64,000 bases of DNA, taken from positions 219,945 through 283,944 of the forward strand of contig NW_008705566.1 of NCBI RefSeq assembly GCF_000186865.1, in the 5' to 3' direction. The notes below the pieces were generated by a model. The model saw only the letters and a list, made by a program, of their open reading frames with translations, was not told where the DNA came from and did not search any database. This DNA comes from Aureococcus anophagefferens (taxonomy: Eukaryota > Sar > Pelagophyceae > Pelagomonadales > Pelagomonadaceae). Numbering within the stretch: the first letter of the stretch is position 1; the number at the start of each line of letters is the position of its first letter. Shown in pieces: positions 36,907-46,876 of this stretch. Position numbers and translations under genes: made by a program.

Positions 36907-39210
36907 TTACCTCACGCTGTCCTCCTCGGACGTCGACGCCTCGTCGGCGTCGGCGTCGCGCGCGAAGGACCGCGGCGACGTGCCGCCGTTCGTCGGCGGC
37001 GGCTCGGGCGGCTCGAGGGCCTCGCGGAGCTCGGCGAGGGAGACGCCGAGGAGGTCCGCGAGGGTGCCGTAGCGGTAGACGCGCGTCGGCGGCGGCGCCG
37101 GCGCGCCGACGTGGTCGAGGAGCCGCGGCGGCCGCCACGCGAGGCGCGGCGGCGCCGCCGCGTCGGCGGCGGCGTCCGGCGGCGCGTCGGCGGCGGGCGC
37201 GGGCGGCGGTGGCGCGTCGGCCGGCGGCGCGCCGTCGTCGTCGTCGTCCGGGTCGAGGGGCGGCGGGAGGCGGTAGGCGAAGCGGTCGTCGCGGGGCCCG
37301 TGGACCGCGGCGACGACGTCCGCGTCCGCCGCGCCCTCGGCGGCGGCGGCGGCGGCGGCGGCGTCGGTGGCGGCGCGCGCGGCGCAGGCGGTCGCCGGGG
37401 CCCTCGAAGAGCTGCTGGAAGTGCTGGGTCTCGACGAGGGCCCGCGTGAACGCGCGCGCGGCCGCGGCGCAGCGCGCGACGGCGATGACGCCGCGCGTCT
37501 TCGGCTCGAGGCCGCGGCGCGCGGGCGCCGCCGCCGCCGCGCGGTCGTGGCCCGGGTCCAGCAGGTCGAGCACCGCCGCCGCGCAGGCGAGCTGGAGCCG
37601 CGCCTCCGCGGCCTGGAGGCCGACGTGCGGCGCGCGCGCGGCGCCCTCGCCGGCCGCGTCGCCGTCGCCGTCGCCGTGCGCCGCGAGGCAGGCCTGCTCC
37701 CGGAGCGCGCGCGCCGCGGCGACGACGGCGTCCCGCGGCGCCGGGGGCAGCGCCGGCGGGTCCTCGCCGCCGGGCGCGTCGACGGCGCGCGCGTCGAGGT
37801 CGAAGAGGACGACGCCGGGGCCGATGGTCACGTCGGGGCCCGATTCCGCGCCGGGCAGCCGCAGGTCCTCGGCGGAGACCGGTTCCTCGCCGCGCGCCGC
37901 GCGCCGCTCGCGGTCCCGCGCGCCCGCGGCCGCCTCGGCCCGCCGCCTCTCGGCGTAGAAGCCGCGGTCGATCCACTTCGACTCGACGCCGAGCAGGAAG
38001 GCCTGGGGCGCGTCGAGCAGCTCCAGGAGGGGCTTCGGCAGCACGGGCACGTAGACGCCGGCCCACTCCAGCGGCGCCGCCAGCGCGAGGAGCGCCTCCG
38101 CGACGGGCGCGAGGACCGTCGTCGACTCCGCGTGGAGGCACAGCGGCCGCTCGAGGAGCACGCAGGCCAGCGCCGTCGCCAGGCCCTCGGGGCCCAGGAG
38201 GAGCGCCGCCAGCCACAGGCTCCCGCCGCCGCCGACGGGCCGCGGCAGCGCGCCGCCGCCCGCGAGCGTCGCGGGCCGCGCCGCGCGCGCCGACGGCGCG
38301 CCGACGCGCTCGCGCGCGTCCACGAGGTGGCCGAGCGGGCCCGCGGCCAGCAGGCTCAGGGCGCCGCGCACGGGCCGCGGCGCCTCGTCGGCGAGCTGCG
38401 CGAGCCGCGCGACGAGCGACGGCCCGTCGTCGCCGCCGCCGGCCCACCGCGCCGCGAGCCACGGCTCGGCCTGCTCGAGCCTGGGCAGCAAAATGGTGAT
38501 TCAACGTCGCTTCAACGTGAGTGTTCCGCGCGCGCGCGTTCCGGAAAAAGCATCCACGCTTCGAGATCGTTCCCAGAGATGATCGCTCGTCCAAAAATCA
38601 GCCGAAACGAGTGGAAACCGGCCGAGATCGGAGCCTTTGAAGTTGGGAATTTCGCTCTCTTTTGCTGCCCTGGCTCCAGCCACGCGACGAGCGCCGGCAC
38701 GACGCCCAGGCGCGTGAGCAGGCAGAGCGCGACGGGCGCCCAGAGCCTCCGGGACCGCGCGCCGCCCCGCTGGTGCGCCTCCGGCGCCCGCGGCGCCCAG
38801 CGGCCGCCGTCCGCGGCCCAGCGGCCGCACGCGCGCCACGCGACGAGCACGACGCCGCGCACCGGCGGGCCCTCGGCGTGGAGCGCGAAGGCGTGGCAGC
38901 GGCTCGGCGGCCGCTTCTTGCGCCACTTGAGCACGACCTCGCCCTCGGGGAAGCAGAACCACTCGACGCGGTTCGGGGGCTCGGGCCGCGGGCCGGGCCT
39001 CCCGCCGCGCCGCGGTGTCGCGGGCAGGCGCTCGAGCACGACGGCCTCGCGCGCGATGATCGGCCGACGCAGCCAGGGCCCGACGTCGGCCACCGACTCC
39101 TCGACGTCGAAGGGCGCCGCGCCGACGACGACGGCGTCGTCGATGAGCCCGACCTGCACGGGCACCGCGCGCTCCGACGCCGCCGCCAGGCGCTCCTGCG
39201 CCGTCGGCAT
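36907..39210 (-). CDS. DENN-domain protein, split by an introner, with a frame break near 37400
   Basis: Exon 1 is 39210-38681, exon 2 starts at 38480; a GC-AG intron of 200 bases is removed. The tripartite DENN module is visible: uDENN (EWFCFPEGEVVLK, CHAFALHAEGPPVRGV), cDENN (ALCLLTRLGVVPAL; LLLGPEGLATALACVLLERP; PLEWAGVYVPVLPKPLLELL; QAFLLGVESKWID) and a dDENN end (FTRALVETQHFQQLFEG). DENN proteins are GDP-GTP exchange factors for Rab GTPases. After LFEG (about 37397-37405, a GGGCCCC run) the coding signal moves by one base and continues in an acidic Pro-rich tail (DPDDDDDGAPP, RVYRYGTLADLLGVSLAEL) to a stop at 36909-36907. Without the shift the frame becomes Arg-rich and ends at 36788. 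About 700 residues if corrected. Confidence 0.8.
38481..38672 (-). mobile_element. Introner, CAGGGCAG family, in DENN gene
   Basis: 192 bp in sense orientation. TIRs CAGGGCAGCAAAA and TTTTGCTGCCCAG have one mismatch. Duplication GCTGGAGC / GCTCGAGC (7 of 8). It is nearly identical over most of its length to the copy at 34503-34695, implying recent spread. GC-AG splicing joins LVAW to LEQAEPWLAARW. Confidence 0.9.
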
Positions 39211-39456
39211 GAGACGGCGCGCGTGCTGCCGCGACCGCTGGCAACGCGCGACTGGCTCCTAGCGCGCTAGCGAGCCGCTGGCAGCGCTCGTTTTGTGACT
39301 CGCCGGCGCCGCCATGCCCACGGCATACATTTCACAGGAGCAGCATCTACTTCATCTTGGCGCGAAACCTTCGGTTTGCCCTCGAGATCTCGAGCTGAAC
39401 CTGGAAGGGCTGCCATCAGACGCACCCATTGGCCCGTTCGTTCGAATCTGCCATCT

Positions 39457-40920
39457 ATGCGGCGCGCCCTCGCGGCGGCGGGCCTGGCCCTCGGTGCGGC
39501 GACGGACTGCGACGCCCACGACAGCTGCGAGGCCTGCGCTTCCGCGTCGTCGTGGCTCGGGGGCTGCCGCTGGTGCCCGCTCGCGGGCGACTCGAGCTGC
39601 CACGCCTACGGCAGCCCCGAGAACGCCTGCGGCTCGTCCCAGGAGGTGACGAACGCGTCGGCCTGCGCGGCGCTCTACGAGCCGACGCAGGTCCACTTCG
39701 CGTTCGCCGGCGGCGACGGCCTCAGCGTGTCGTGGACGACGCGGGGCAACGCGACGCAGCGCGCGGCCTACGGCGCCGCCGGCGCGGAACTCGACGCGGT
39801 CGTCGACGCGACGACGGTGTCCTACCTCGAGAGCTTCCAGCACACGGCCGTCGTGACGCGCCTCGCGCCGTCGACGACCTATCACGTGAGCGTCGGCGCC
39901 GAAAAGGCGTGGTCCGACGTCTTCAACATTACTACCGCGCGCGCGGCCGGGGACCTCGCCGCGCCCGTGCGCGCGGCCGTCTTCGGCGACCTCGGCCGGC
40001 GCCAGTACGGCGGCGCGGCCACGATGGACGGCCTCGCCGGCGTCGCGGACACCGTCGACTTCTTCTGGCACCTGGGGGACGTCGGCTACGCGGACGACGC
40101 GCTGCTCCACGAGCCCCTGACCTGGGCCTACGAGGCCGCCTGGGACGAGTACATGGACCAGGCCTGCGGTGCCTTCGCGTCCCGGGCGCCCTACATGGTC
40201 CTGCCGGGCAACCACGAGGCCGAGTGCCACAGCCCGGCGTGCGTCGCCAAGTACGCGTCGCGGGCCCTCAAGCTCTCGAACTTTAGCGCCTACAACGCGC
40301 GCTTCCGCATGCCGTCGTCCGAGTCGGGCGGGTCGGCGAACATGTGGTACAGCTTCGACGTCGGCCCGCTCCACGTCGTCGCGCTGTCCACCGAGAGCGA
40401 CTTCCCGGGCGCGCCCGACGTCTGCCACGTGCCGGGGGCCTCCTGCGGCGGCTTCTGCGACGCGCTGGGCTGCGGCGACTGGCGGCCCTGGCTCGAGGCG
40501 GACCTCAAGTCCGTGAACCGGTCCGCGACGCCCTGGGTCGTCGTCGGCGGCCACCGGCCCCTCCACAGCGTCAAGGATCTCGACGCCGACGGCGAGCCGG
40601 CGGGCACCCAAGCGAGCCTCGTCGCCGCGCTGAGCGGCCTCTTCGCGACCTACGACGTCGACCTCTACGTCAGCGGCCACGAACACGCCTACGAGCGCAA
40701 CGGGCCCTTCAACGGCACGACGCACGTCGTCACGGGCGCCGGCGGCGAGGACGAGGGCCACAGCGACTACAGCGCGGCCCAGGACCCGCCCTGGAACGTG
40801 CTCTGGGACAACAAAACCTACGGCTACGCCATGCTCGAGGCCACGGGCGACGAGCTGTCCTTCACGCAGGTCGACGCGGCGACGGGCGGCACCCTGGACG
40901 CGTTCGTCCTGCGGAAATAA
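39457..40920 (+). CDS. Secreted purple acid phosphatase
   Basis: 487 residues; the start at 39457 gives a short signal-like leader (MRRALAAAGLALGAATDC). A Cys-rich PSI-like segment (CEACASASSWLGGCRWCP) is followed by a fibronectin-like domain (LSVSWTTRGN) and the metallophosphatase core. Metal-ligand motifs are complete: AVFGDLG, WHLGDVGYAD, LPGNHEAE, VVVGGHRPLHS and VSGHEHAYER. These bind the Fe/Zn pair and hydrolyse phosphomonoesters, so a role in scavenging organic phosphate outside the cell or in vacuoles is likely. It ends ATGGTLDAFVLRK and converges with the aldo-keto reductase gene. Confidence 0.92.
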   Translation: MRRALAAAGLALGAATDCDAHDSCEACASASSWLGGCRWCPLAGDSSCHAYGSPENACGSSQEVTNASACAALYEPTQVHFAFAGGDGLSVSWTTRGNATQRAAYGAAGAELDAVVDATTVSYLESFQHTAVVTRLAPSTTYHVSVGAEKAWSDVFNITTARAAGDLAAPVRAAVFGDLGRRQYGGAATMDGLAGVADTVDFFWHLGDVGYADDALLHEPLTWAYEAAWDEYMDQACGAFASRAPYMVLPGNHEAECHSPACVAKYASRALKLSNFSAYNARFRMPSSESGGSANMWYSFDVGPLHVVALSTESDFPGAPDVCHVPGASCGGFCDALGCGDWRPWLEADLKSVNRSATPWVVVGGHRPLHSVKDLDADGEPAGTQASLVAALSGLFATYDVDLYVSGHEHAYERNGPFNGTTHVVTGAGGEDEGHSDYSAAQDPPWNVLWDNKTYGYAMLEATGDELSFTQVDAATGGTLDAFVLRK

Positions 40921-40933
40921 TAAGAGTGAGACC

Positions 40934-41937
40934 CTAGGCCGCGGGGCGGGGGCCGTCGCCCCAGGGCGCGGCCGTGCCCGCGCGCCGCTTCTCGTAGTGC
41001 GCGCGCCACGCGTCGATCGCCGCCGGCGTCGTCAGCGCGTCGAGCGCGGCCACGTCGTCTTCGGAGAGCTCGAAGCCCGCCACGTCGAGGTTCGCCCGGA
41101 TGCGGCCCGGGTTCGCGCTCTTGACGCAGACGTTGAGCCGCTTCTGCACGCCCCAGCGGATCAGCACCTGGGCCGCCGACACGCCGAGCTTCGAGGCCAG
41201 GGCGCCCACGGTCTCGTTCCCGAGGGCCGCGCCGCGCTGGAGGGGCTTGAAGGCCTGGACGACGAGGCCCTTGGACTGGAAGTAGTCGACGCACTCCTTG
41301 CGGTAGAGGAACGGCGAGACCTCGATCTGGTTGACGCAGGGCGGCGCGCCGGTCGCGACGCCCGACGCCATGAGCTCCTCGTAGTCCTCCGGCGTGTAGT
41401 TGCTCAGGCCGCAACGCTTCACGATCTTGAGCTCGTCGCGGCAGTGCACGAGCGCGCGGTACTGCTCCAAGTGGTGGCCGGGCACGGGCCAGTGCACGAG
41501 CGCCTACGGCATATTTCCTCGTTTTTTCCCGGTCAAAAAGCTCTCGAACGTCGCCACGGGTGCGGGACGCCGACGGGCGCGAGGTCCAACGGGCGGCCGA
41601 GCTCCTTCGCGCTCCGCTGCACGGACCGCACGGCGTCGTCGAACGTTTTGTCCGTCGTCCAGACCTTGGACGTGTAGAAGCAGTCGGGGGTCAGCGCCGC
41701 GGCCGCGGCGGCCTCGTTGTCGTAGAACGCCGCGCCGTCGAAGTGGCGGTAGCCGGCGTCGACCGCGGCCTGCACGCACGCGCCGGCCTCGTCCTTCGGG
41801 ATGAGATAAAGACCAAAAGCGATCTGGGGCATGGTCGTGCCATCGTTGAGCGCGAGCGACAAGGAGCCATCGGGTTCGTCGGACTCGCCGGCGCAGCACA
41901 GCATCGTGTTCATAGTGTGTGGACGAGCTGTGGCCAT
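40934..41937 (-). CDS. Aldo-keto reductase, two exons (41937-41581, 41503-40934)
   Basis: 308 residues if started at 41937; an ATG at 41913 is also possible. Motifs: DAGYRHFDGAAFYDNE (catalytic Asp and Tyr, with Ala replacing the usual D-T-A step), TSKVW (Lys), LVHWPVPG (His, from exon 2), VNQIEVSPF and the cofactor loop VCVKSANPGRIRANL. AKRs reduce aldehydes and ketones with NADPH; the substrate is unknown. The 77-base intron (41580-41504) is GC-AG and is flanked by GCGCCCGT / GCGCTCGT (7 of 8), so it may be an eroded introner. The open frame upstream runs into the uL4 gene but belongs to a separate transcript. Confidence 0.85.
41504..41572 (-). mobile_element. Possible eroded introner in aldo-keto reductase
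   Basis: Only the flanking near-duplication (7 of 8) and the GC-AG layout match other introners; the core is not visible. Confidence 0.4.
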
Positions 41938-41998
41938 TCGGCGAAGCAGCAACAGTAAACTTGCCGTCTGCGAGGCGAGTTTAAAGGCCCCCGGCGTC

Positions 41999-42906
41999 CT
42001 ACGGCGCGAGGCGGGCGGCGAGCGCGCGCCTGCGGGGGGATGCGCGCGTACCCCACACGCGCGTCCTTTCCGTTTCGTCGGCGCGGGCCGTCCGCACGCG
42101 GCGCTTTCCGAGAGGACGAGGTGGTCCCGCTGGAGGATGGAGTAGACGTTGGCGCCGACCTGGGGGAGGACGTCGACGAGGGGCACGTTGCGGCAGGCCG
42201 TCTTGAAGTCCTCGGCGAGGTCGTCGTCGACGAAGAGCGCGGACCGGATGCCGCGGCCTCGGAGCGCGTCCGCGACTACGCGCGTCTTCGGCGGCGTGTC
42301 GAGCGACGCCGCGACCGTGAGGCGGCCCTCGCGGAGCTTGGCCGAGAGGGCGACGCGGAGGGCGAGGCGCCGCTGCTTCTTGTTCAGCTCCGTCTTGAAG
42401 TCGCGCGCGGCCGGCCCGTGCGCCTTCGCGCCGCCCTTTCGGAGCGGCGACCGCAGGCTCCCCGCGCGCGCGTTGCCCGTGCCCTTCTGGCGGTAGAGCT
42501 TCCGCGTCGACCCGGAGACCTCGCCGCGGCGCTTCGACGCGCGGTGCACCTGCCGCCGCTTGTTGCGCTGCCACCGGACGCAGTCGTGGAGCACGTCGAC
42601 GCGGAGCGGCGCGGCGAAGACGTCCGCGGGCAGCGCGATTGCCGGCGCCGCGGCGCCGCCGCCGAAGAAGGCCTCGACGTCGACGTGGATCTCGTCGCCG
42701 CGCAGCGCGTAGTTGATGCGCGGCGGCGGCGGCGTCGGGGTCGTCGCCGTCGGCGCGGGCTCGGCGAGCGTCAGGTTCGCGGGGAGCGACGACAGCGGCC
42801 GCGCGCCGAGCAGCGCGAGCGGCCGCGCGCGCGCGGACCGGAGGAGCGGCGATGCTCGCAGGAGCGGCGCGGCGACGCGCGACCACACAATGCGCATCGC
42901 AGCCAT
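41999..42906 (-). CDS. Mitochondrial ribosomal protein uL4, two exons (42906-42098, 42029-41999)
   Basis: 279 residues. The N-terminus (MAAMRIVWSRVAAPLLRASP) is a basic, Ser/Arg-rich mitochondrial presequence. The uL4 signature is clear: RASKRRGEVSGSTRKLYRQK, KGTGNARAGSLRSPLRKGGA and later LNKKQRRLALRVALSAKL. VDVLPQVGANVYSILQRDHL corresponds to the C-terminal strand. A 68-base GT-AG intron (42097-42030) lets the protein end SAARALAARLAP just after the usual family end; without it the frame runs into the aldo-keto reductase gene. uL4 lines the exit tunnel of the large subunit. Confidence 0.82.
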
Positions 42907-43010
42907 GCTCAGCGAGTGCAATGTCGACCAAGTCGTCGACCTTGCGGACTTCTTGAGGTCGCAGGAGCAGCCCGGGGTCGAGCCAGTGCGGCGCGCGCGC
43001 AGCCTCCACT

Positions 43011-43772
43011 ATGGTGACGGAGACACGGTTCATGGACCAAATGCAGCGCTTCCGTGCGTCGGGCAACGACCTTGACGCCCTTGTTTGGCTTGGTTGGCTT
43101 GGTGGGCTGGCGATCCACCCTGCGGGGGAGGAGACCCTTCTCTATCATGCCGCTCGGGGTGGTTTGTGCTCGAGTATCAGCTGGCTCTTGGCACAGGGCG
43201 CCGACGTGCACCGTGGCCGGCCCTTTACGGCACAGACGCCACTGCACAGCGCTGTTATTCACAATAAACTCCGCGCAGCGGTGCTCCTGCTCGACGGCGG
43301 CGCGCGAGTCGATGATCAAACTGTAAATGTCAGTGATGGAGGGGAACCTCTCTGTGAAGATACCTGGGATGGGTTCGCCGCGCTCCACGACGCTGCTCTT
43401 AGAGGCTCCATCAAGATGTGCAAGCTCCTGCTGAGTCGCGGCGCGTCGCTCGACCTGCGTGATCCCGAAGGTCTAGACCCCGAGGCCGTCGCGCGTCACG
43501 TGAACAAAGCGACCACGGCCGCCTTCCTCGCCGAGGTGCGCGCGGCAGGCGGCTGGACGGGCTACGTCGCCGCGCCGCGCCTCGAGCTCCTCGCGCTGCG
43601 CCGCGCGCTCCCCGCACTCCGCGAGCGCGGCCGCGCGACGCCGTCGAGCGTCCCCGTGCACGAGCGCCTCTTCCTCCGCAAGGACGTCCCCGACGACGTC
43701 TTCTCGCACGTCTTTTCGTTCTGGCGCAGCGATCATCGCGACTACTACGCGCTGTCAGACGACGAAGACTAG
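43011..43772 (+). CDS. Ankyrin-repeat protein, paralogue 3 of 4 (most divergent)
   Basis: 253 residues, MVTETRFMDQMQRFRASGND; the opening is analogous to but not identical with that of paralogues 1 and 2. Ankyrin repeats: TPLHSAVIHNKLRAAVLLLD and ALHDAALRGSIKMCKLLLSR. An extra loop (VSDGGEPLCEDTWDG) sits between repeats. The C-terminus keeps the family plan (GGWTGYVAAPRLELLALRRA, VPDDVFSHVFSFWRSDHRDY) and adds an acidic tail SDDED. Its start is 104 bases from the divergent uL4 start. Confidence 0.85.
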   Translation: MVTETRFMDQMQRFRASGNDLDALVWLGWLGGLAIHPAGEETLLYHAARGGLCSSISWLLAQGADVHRGRPFTAQTPLHSAVIHNKLRAAVLLLDGGARVDDQTVNVSDGGEPLCEDTWDGFAALHDAALRGSIKMCKLLLSRGASLDLRDPEGLDPEAVARHVNKATTAAFLAEVRAAGGWTGYVAAPRLELLALRRALPALRERGRATPSSVPVHERLFLRKDVPDDVFSHVFSFWRSDHRDYYALSDDED

Positions 43773-43816
43773 AGGCGAATAAGCAAACAGGGGGAATTAC
43801 AGGCGCCTCCGGGGCC

Positions 43817-44797
43817 CTAGAAGCAGTCCTCCTCGACGATGCGGGGCTGCTGGTCGTCGGGCGCGTTGGGGCTGTCGGGCCACTCGTCGGGCGCGGCGAG
43901 CGGCGAGTCCGCGGCGAGGACCTCCGGGCACGGCGGCGGCGCGGCGACCGCGTCGCCGGGCCACTCGGGCTCGGGGCTCGGCGGCTCGTCGGCCTGCGGC
44001 GGCGGCGCGAGGGCCGGCGCCTCCGCGGGCCCGCGCGCGCTGTGCTCCATCCACCGGAGGAGCGACGACCGCGACACCGACAGCGCGATGGACACGGAGT
44101 AGGCGAACTTGATGAAGGGCAGCGTGAGGCCGACGGCGCCCTGGGAGCCGAGCATGGGGTCCGGCACGTTGGGCACGTGGGACCAGGCGATGGCGCGCCG
44201 CTCCATGCGCGCGACGAGGCTCCGGAGTAAGCGCGCGACGCGCTCCTCGCCGGCCTCGAGCCACGCGGCGTCCGCGACGGCGGTCTCCGGGTCGTCGCCG
44301 GCGCCCGGCTCGCCCGGCGCGACGTCCGCCGCGATGGACTCGGCGACGAAGCCCAGCTGCACGCTCACGGCGACGCGGCCGCCGTAGCCCCGGAGCCGGT
44401 AGAGCCCCGCGGTCCGCGCGAAGGTCCGCTGGAGCCAGCCGTGGTCGCTCCCGGCGCCGCCCTCGCCCAGGGCCCTGTCCGCGGCGGCGACGGCCGCGTC
44501 GGCCGCGGCCAGGGCCGCGCGGTCGTCCGCCTCGCGCGCGCGGTCGACCGCCGCGCCCGACTCGACGACGACGCCCTCGTCGTCGTCGGCCTCCGTGAGC
44601 TCGTCGTCGTAGCCCCGCGGCACGACGGCCGCCTCCTCCTGGCTCCGCAGGCCCGCCAGCTTCCGCCGCGCGCTCCGGTAGAGCGCCGCGAGGCGCGCCG
44701 TCGCCGGCTCCCGGGGCTCCGGCGGTTCCTCCTCGAGCGTGTAGATGGACCGGTTCATCAACCCGCCGCGGCCGTTGCACGGGCCGCCGACCTCCAT
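43817..44797 (-). CDS. Acidic Ala/Pro-rich protein of unknown function
   Basis: The start at 44797 (MEVGGPCNGRGGLMNRSIYT) gives 326 residues; 44758 is an alternative ATG. The N-terminal part is a charged helix (REPATARLAALYRSARRKLAGL). The centre LGEGGAGSDHGWLQRTFART and RVAVSVQLGFVAESIAADV looks folded; near the middle VGLTLPFIKFAYSVSIALSV is moderately hydrophobic and could be one membrane segment. The C-terminus is Pro/Asp-rich and ends RIVEEDCF. No family recognised. The stop lies 44 bases from paralogue 3. Confidence 0.5.
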   Translation of the reverse strand: MEVGGPCNGRGGLMNRSIYTLEEEPPEPREPATARLAALYRSARRKLAGLRSQEEAAVVPRGYDDELTEADDDEGVVVESGAAVDRAREADDRAALAAADAAVAAADRALGEGGAGSDHGWLQRTFARTAGLYRLRGYGGRVAVSVQLGFVAESIAADVAPGEPGAGDDPETAVADAAWLEAGEERVARLLRSLVARMERRAIAWSHVPNVPDPMLGSQGAVGLTLPFIKFAYSVSIALSVSRSSLLRWMEHSARGPAEAPALAPPPQADEPPSPEPEWPGDAVAAPPPCPEVLAADSPLAAPDEWPDSPNAPDDQQPRIVEEDCF

Positions 44798-46025
44798 CGG
44801 TGCGTGTGTGCGCGTCGAGCGATCGAGCCGACGCGGGAGGAGTTGCCGAACAACGAGCACGCGGCCGGCGCAGCCTCCACAGGCCTTATTGCCACAGCAT
44901 GATTTACCCCGCCCACGCCACTGGAAAATCGACGATTTTGGGCACCTCGACCGCGGACCCCCTGCTTGTCTCATCGTGATGGACGTTTATCTGGGGCTCC
45001 GGAACCGCAGCCGATCATGCTAGGTCATCGATTGGCACAAGTTATGGCCGAAAATGTCGGTTTTTGGAGATTTCCGGCGTGCGCGAGCGCCACGTACGCG
45101 TGTCCACCCGACGGCGGCGGGTGCCACGCACGTCCACGCTAGCCCAGGGAGTCCGCCCGGTCCCCAGGCGGTCGCGCGGGGCGCCGAAGCGAGTATATAC
45201 GGCGGTATACGACGCGTTTGTACTGGTTTAGTACGGCTAGGGTGTACTGGCGAGGCACCAACGGCAGGAAAACAGGCGCGCAGAGCACCGTTTCGACGGC
45301 CGAGCGTCTTCTGGAGTCGAGACAAGATGTCTCGACGCAACGCCAGCGCCAGTCCGCGTTCGTGGGCGCGTCGTCGCTGTAGACCGTGTTGGTGTCGTTT
45401 TCGAGGCGCTGGCAGGAGGCGCCCAAGCTGTAGCTGTCGCGTGCCGCGTTCACCTGACGCGCGGGCCAGCGGAGCCCCGGTGATCGGTCGTGAGAGGGCA
45501 TCGGAACCGCTCTGGACGTCCAGGGGCGTCGCGGCGCCGCACACTGGCTCGTTTTGACCGCCGCCAATCGATGAGAATCGAGGAATCGAGGCCGTAGGGT
45601 GGTCCGACGGTACATCTGGCCGTGTTTCGCGAGACATGTTCTTCGTAGCAACCCTCTCCGCAACTCCTCCGGAGAAACACGGCCAGCGAGGTCCGGAACA
45701 CGTCCAACACGCGCCAGCCGTCTCGAGAGAACGCTCCGACGAGGCCGTTGCGTTTTCGACGACGCCCGGACCGTTTCGCGCGCGGCGTCTTCGCAGTGGT
45801 CTGGCCACGCACGGTCCCGAGGCACATGCGGGAGCGCGCGGCCCCACTCCCCGGGGGCGCCGCGCACGCGCTGCTGCGGCGGCCGCTCTCCGAGCCGAGC
45901 GCCTCACCTCCCAAAGTCAAGATTGACCGCGTGGGCGGGGTAAATGATGAGCGACAACATCATCCTGGCGATCGCGAGCTTGTGGCGCCGCGGCTCGACG
46001 CCGCACTCGCGTCGCTCGCGCCGTC
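44798..46025. other. 1.2-kb interval without a supported gene
   Basis: Composition is less GC-rich and open frames on both strands lack motifs. The minus-strand frame 45020-45907 has scattered Cys and no coding bias I trust. The region presumably holds the promoters of the two divergent flanking genes; nothing else is seen. Confidence 0.45.
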
Positions 46026-46631
46026 ATGGCCAAGGGCAAGAAGTTCCGCGCCGCCAAGGTGAAGAACGTGAAGAAGGTGCTCGCGGCCAAGGACCCGCGG
46101 CTCAAGAGCACGCAGGACAAGCTCGCGAAGAAGGAGGCGAAGCGCCAGGCGGCGGCGCAGGCGCGCAACGTCGAGCAGGTGCCGACGTCCATGTTCTTCG
46201 CCCACAACGACGCCCTGGGCCCGCCGTTCCACGTGCTCATCGACACGAACTTCATCAACTTCTCCATCAAGAACAAGATCGACGTCGTCAAGGGCATGAC
46301 CGACTGCCTCCTCGCCAAGTGCATCCCCGTCGTTCTCGACAGCGTCATGGCCGAGCTGGAGAAGCTGGGCTCGAAGTACCGCGTCGCGCTGCGCCTCGCC
46401 AAGGACCCCCGGTTCATGCGCATGGCGTCCTACCTGAAGAAGGGCACGTACGCGGACGACGACATCGTCGAGCACGCGCGCGTCCACCGGTGCTTCATCG
46501 TCGCGACCTGCGACAAGGACCTGAAGCGGCGGCTGCGGAAGATCCCCGGCGTGCCCATCATGTACATCCAGGCGCGCAAGTACACCATCGAGCGCATGCC
46601 CGAGGCCTACGGCCTCATGCCGAAGACGTAG
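46026..46631 (+). CDS. FCF1: FCF1/UTP24 rRNA-processing PIN nuclease
   Basis: 201 residues, the full family length. The Lys-rich N-terminus (MAKGKKFRAAKVKNVKKVL) is followed by a PIN domain: PPFHVLIDTNFINFSIKNK carries the first acidic residue, PVVLDSVMAELEKLG the second, and ADDDIVEHARVHRCFIVATC with DKDLKRRLRKIPGVPIMYI the remainder. It ends RMPEAYGLMPKT as in eukaryotic FCF1. FCF1 cuts pre-rRNA at sites A1/A2 in the nucleolar small-subunit processome. Confidence 0.95.
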   Translation: MAKGKKFRAAKVKNVKKVLAAKDPRLKSTQDKLAKKEAKRQAAAQARNVEQVPTSMFFAHNDALGPPFHVLIDTNFINFSIKNKIDVVKGMTDCLLAKCIPVVLDSVMAELEKLGSKYRVALRLAKDPRFMRMASYLKKGTYADDDIVEHARVHRCFIVATCDKDLKRRLRKIPGVPIMYIQARKYTIERMPEAYGLMPKT

Positions 46632-46876
46632 CGCGCGCGCCCGCGTCCGCGCTCCGTCGATGCTTTCCGGCCCGGGGATGATGCTTTCGAGACCTGAGAC
46701 TCTGCAGCGGCGACGCCATGGCGAGAGAACACCATATCACACCTTGGAGAACTGAGGGCTTTTGTGGAGCGCTTTTTTTTTGGCGCGCGGCGCGCGCGAG
46801 TCGCGTCCACGGCGACGGCCCCCGCAGGTCGGTCGCCCCGCGTCGTGTTGTTGTTGTGCCTTCTAATTCGAATACT

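Noticed and set aside
19947..38680. Introners as direct deletion derivatives of the local hAT element
   Set aside because: TIR sequences (CGGGGTTCGACG versus CTGTGTGG and CAGGGCAG) differ and no internal similarity was seen; only TSD length agrees. Cross-mobilisation remains possible.
41533..42921. A fused uL4/aldo-keto reductase protein from one continuous open frame
   Set aside because: uL4 homology ends before the junction, a GT-AG intron gives uL4 its own stop, and the reductase has its own ATG. The open frame between them is low-complexity.
45020..45907. A minus-strand gene in the 45-kb interval
   Set aside because: No motif, no leader, several equally long frames in other phases, and composition unlike the neighbours' coding DNA.
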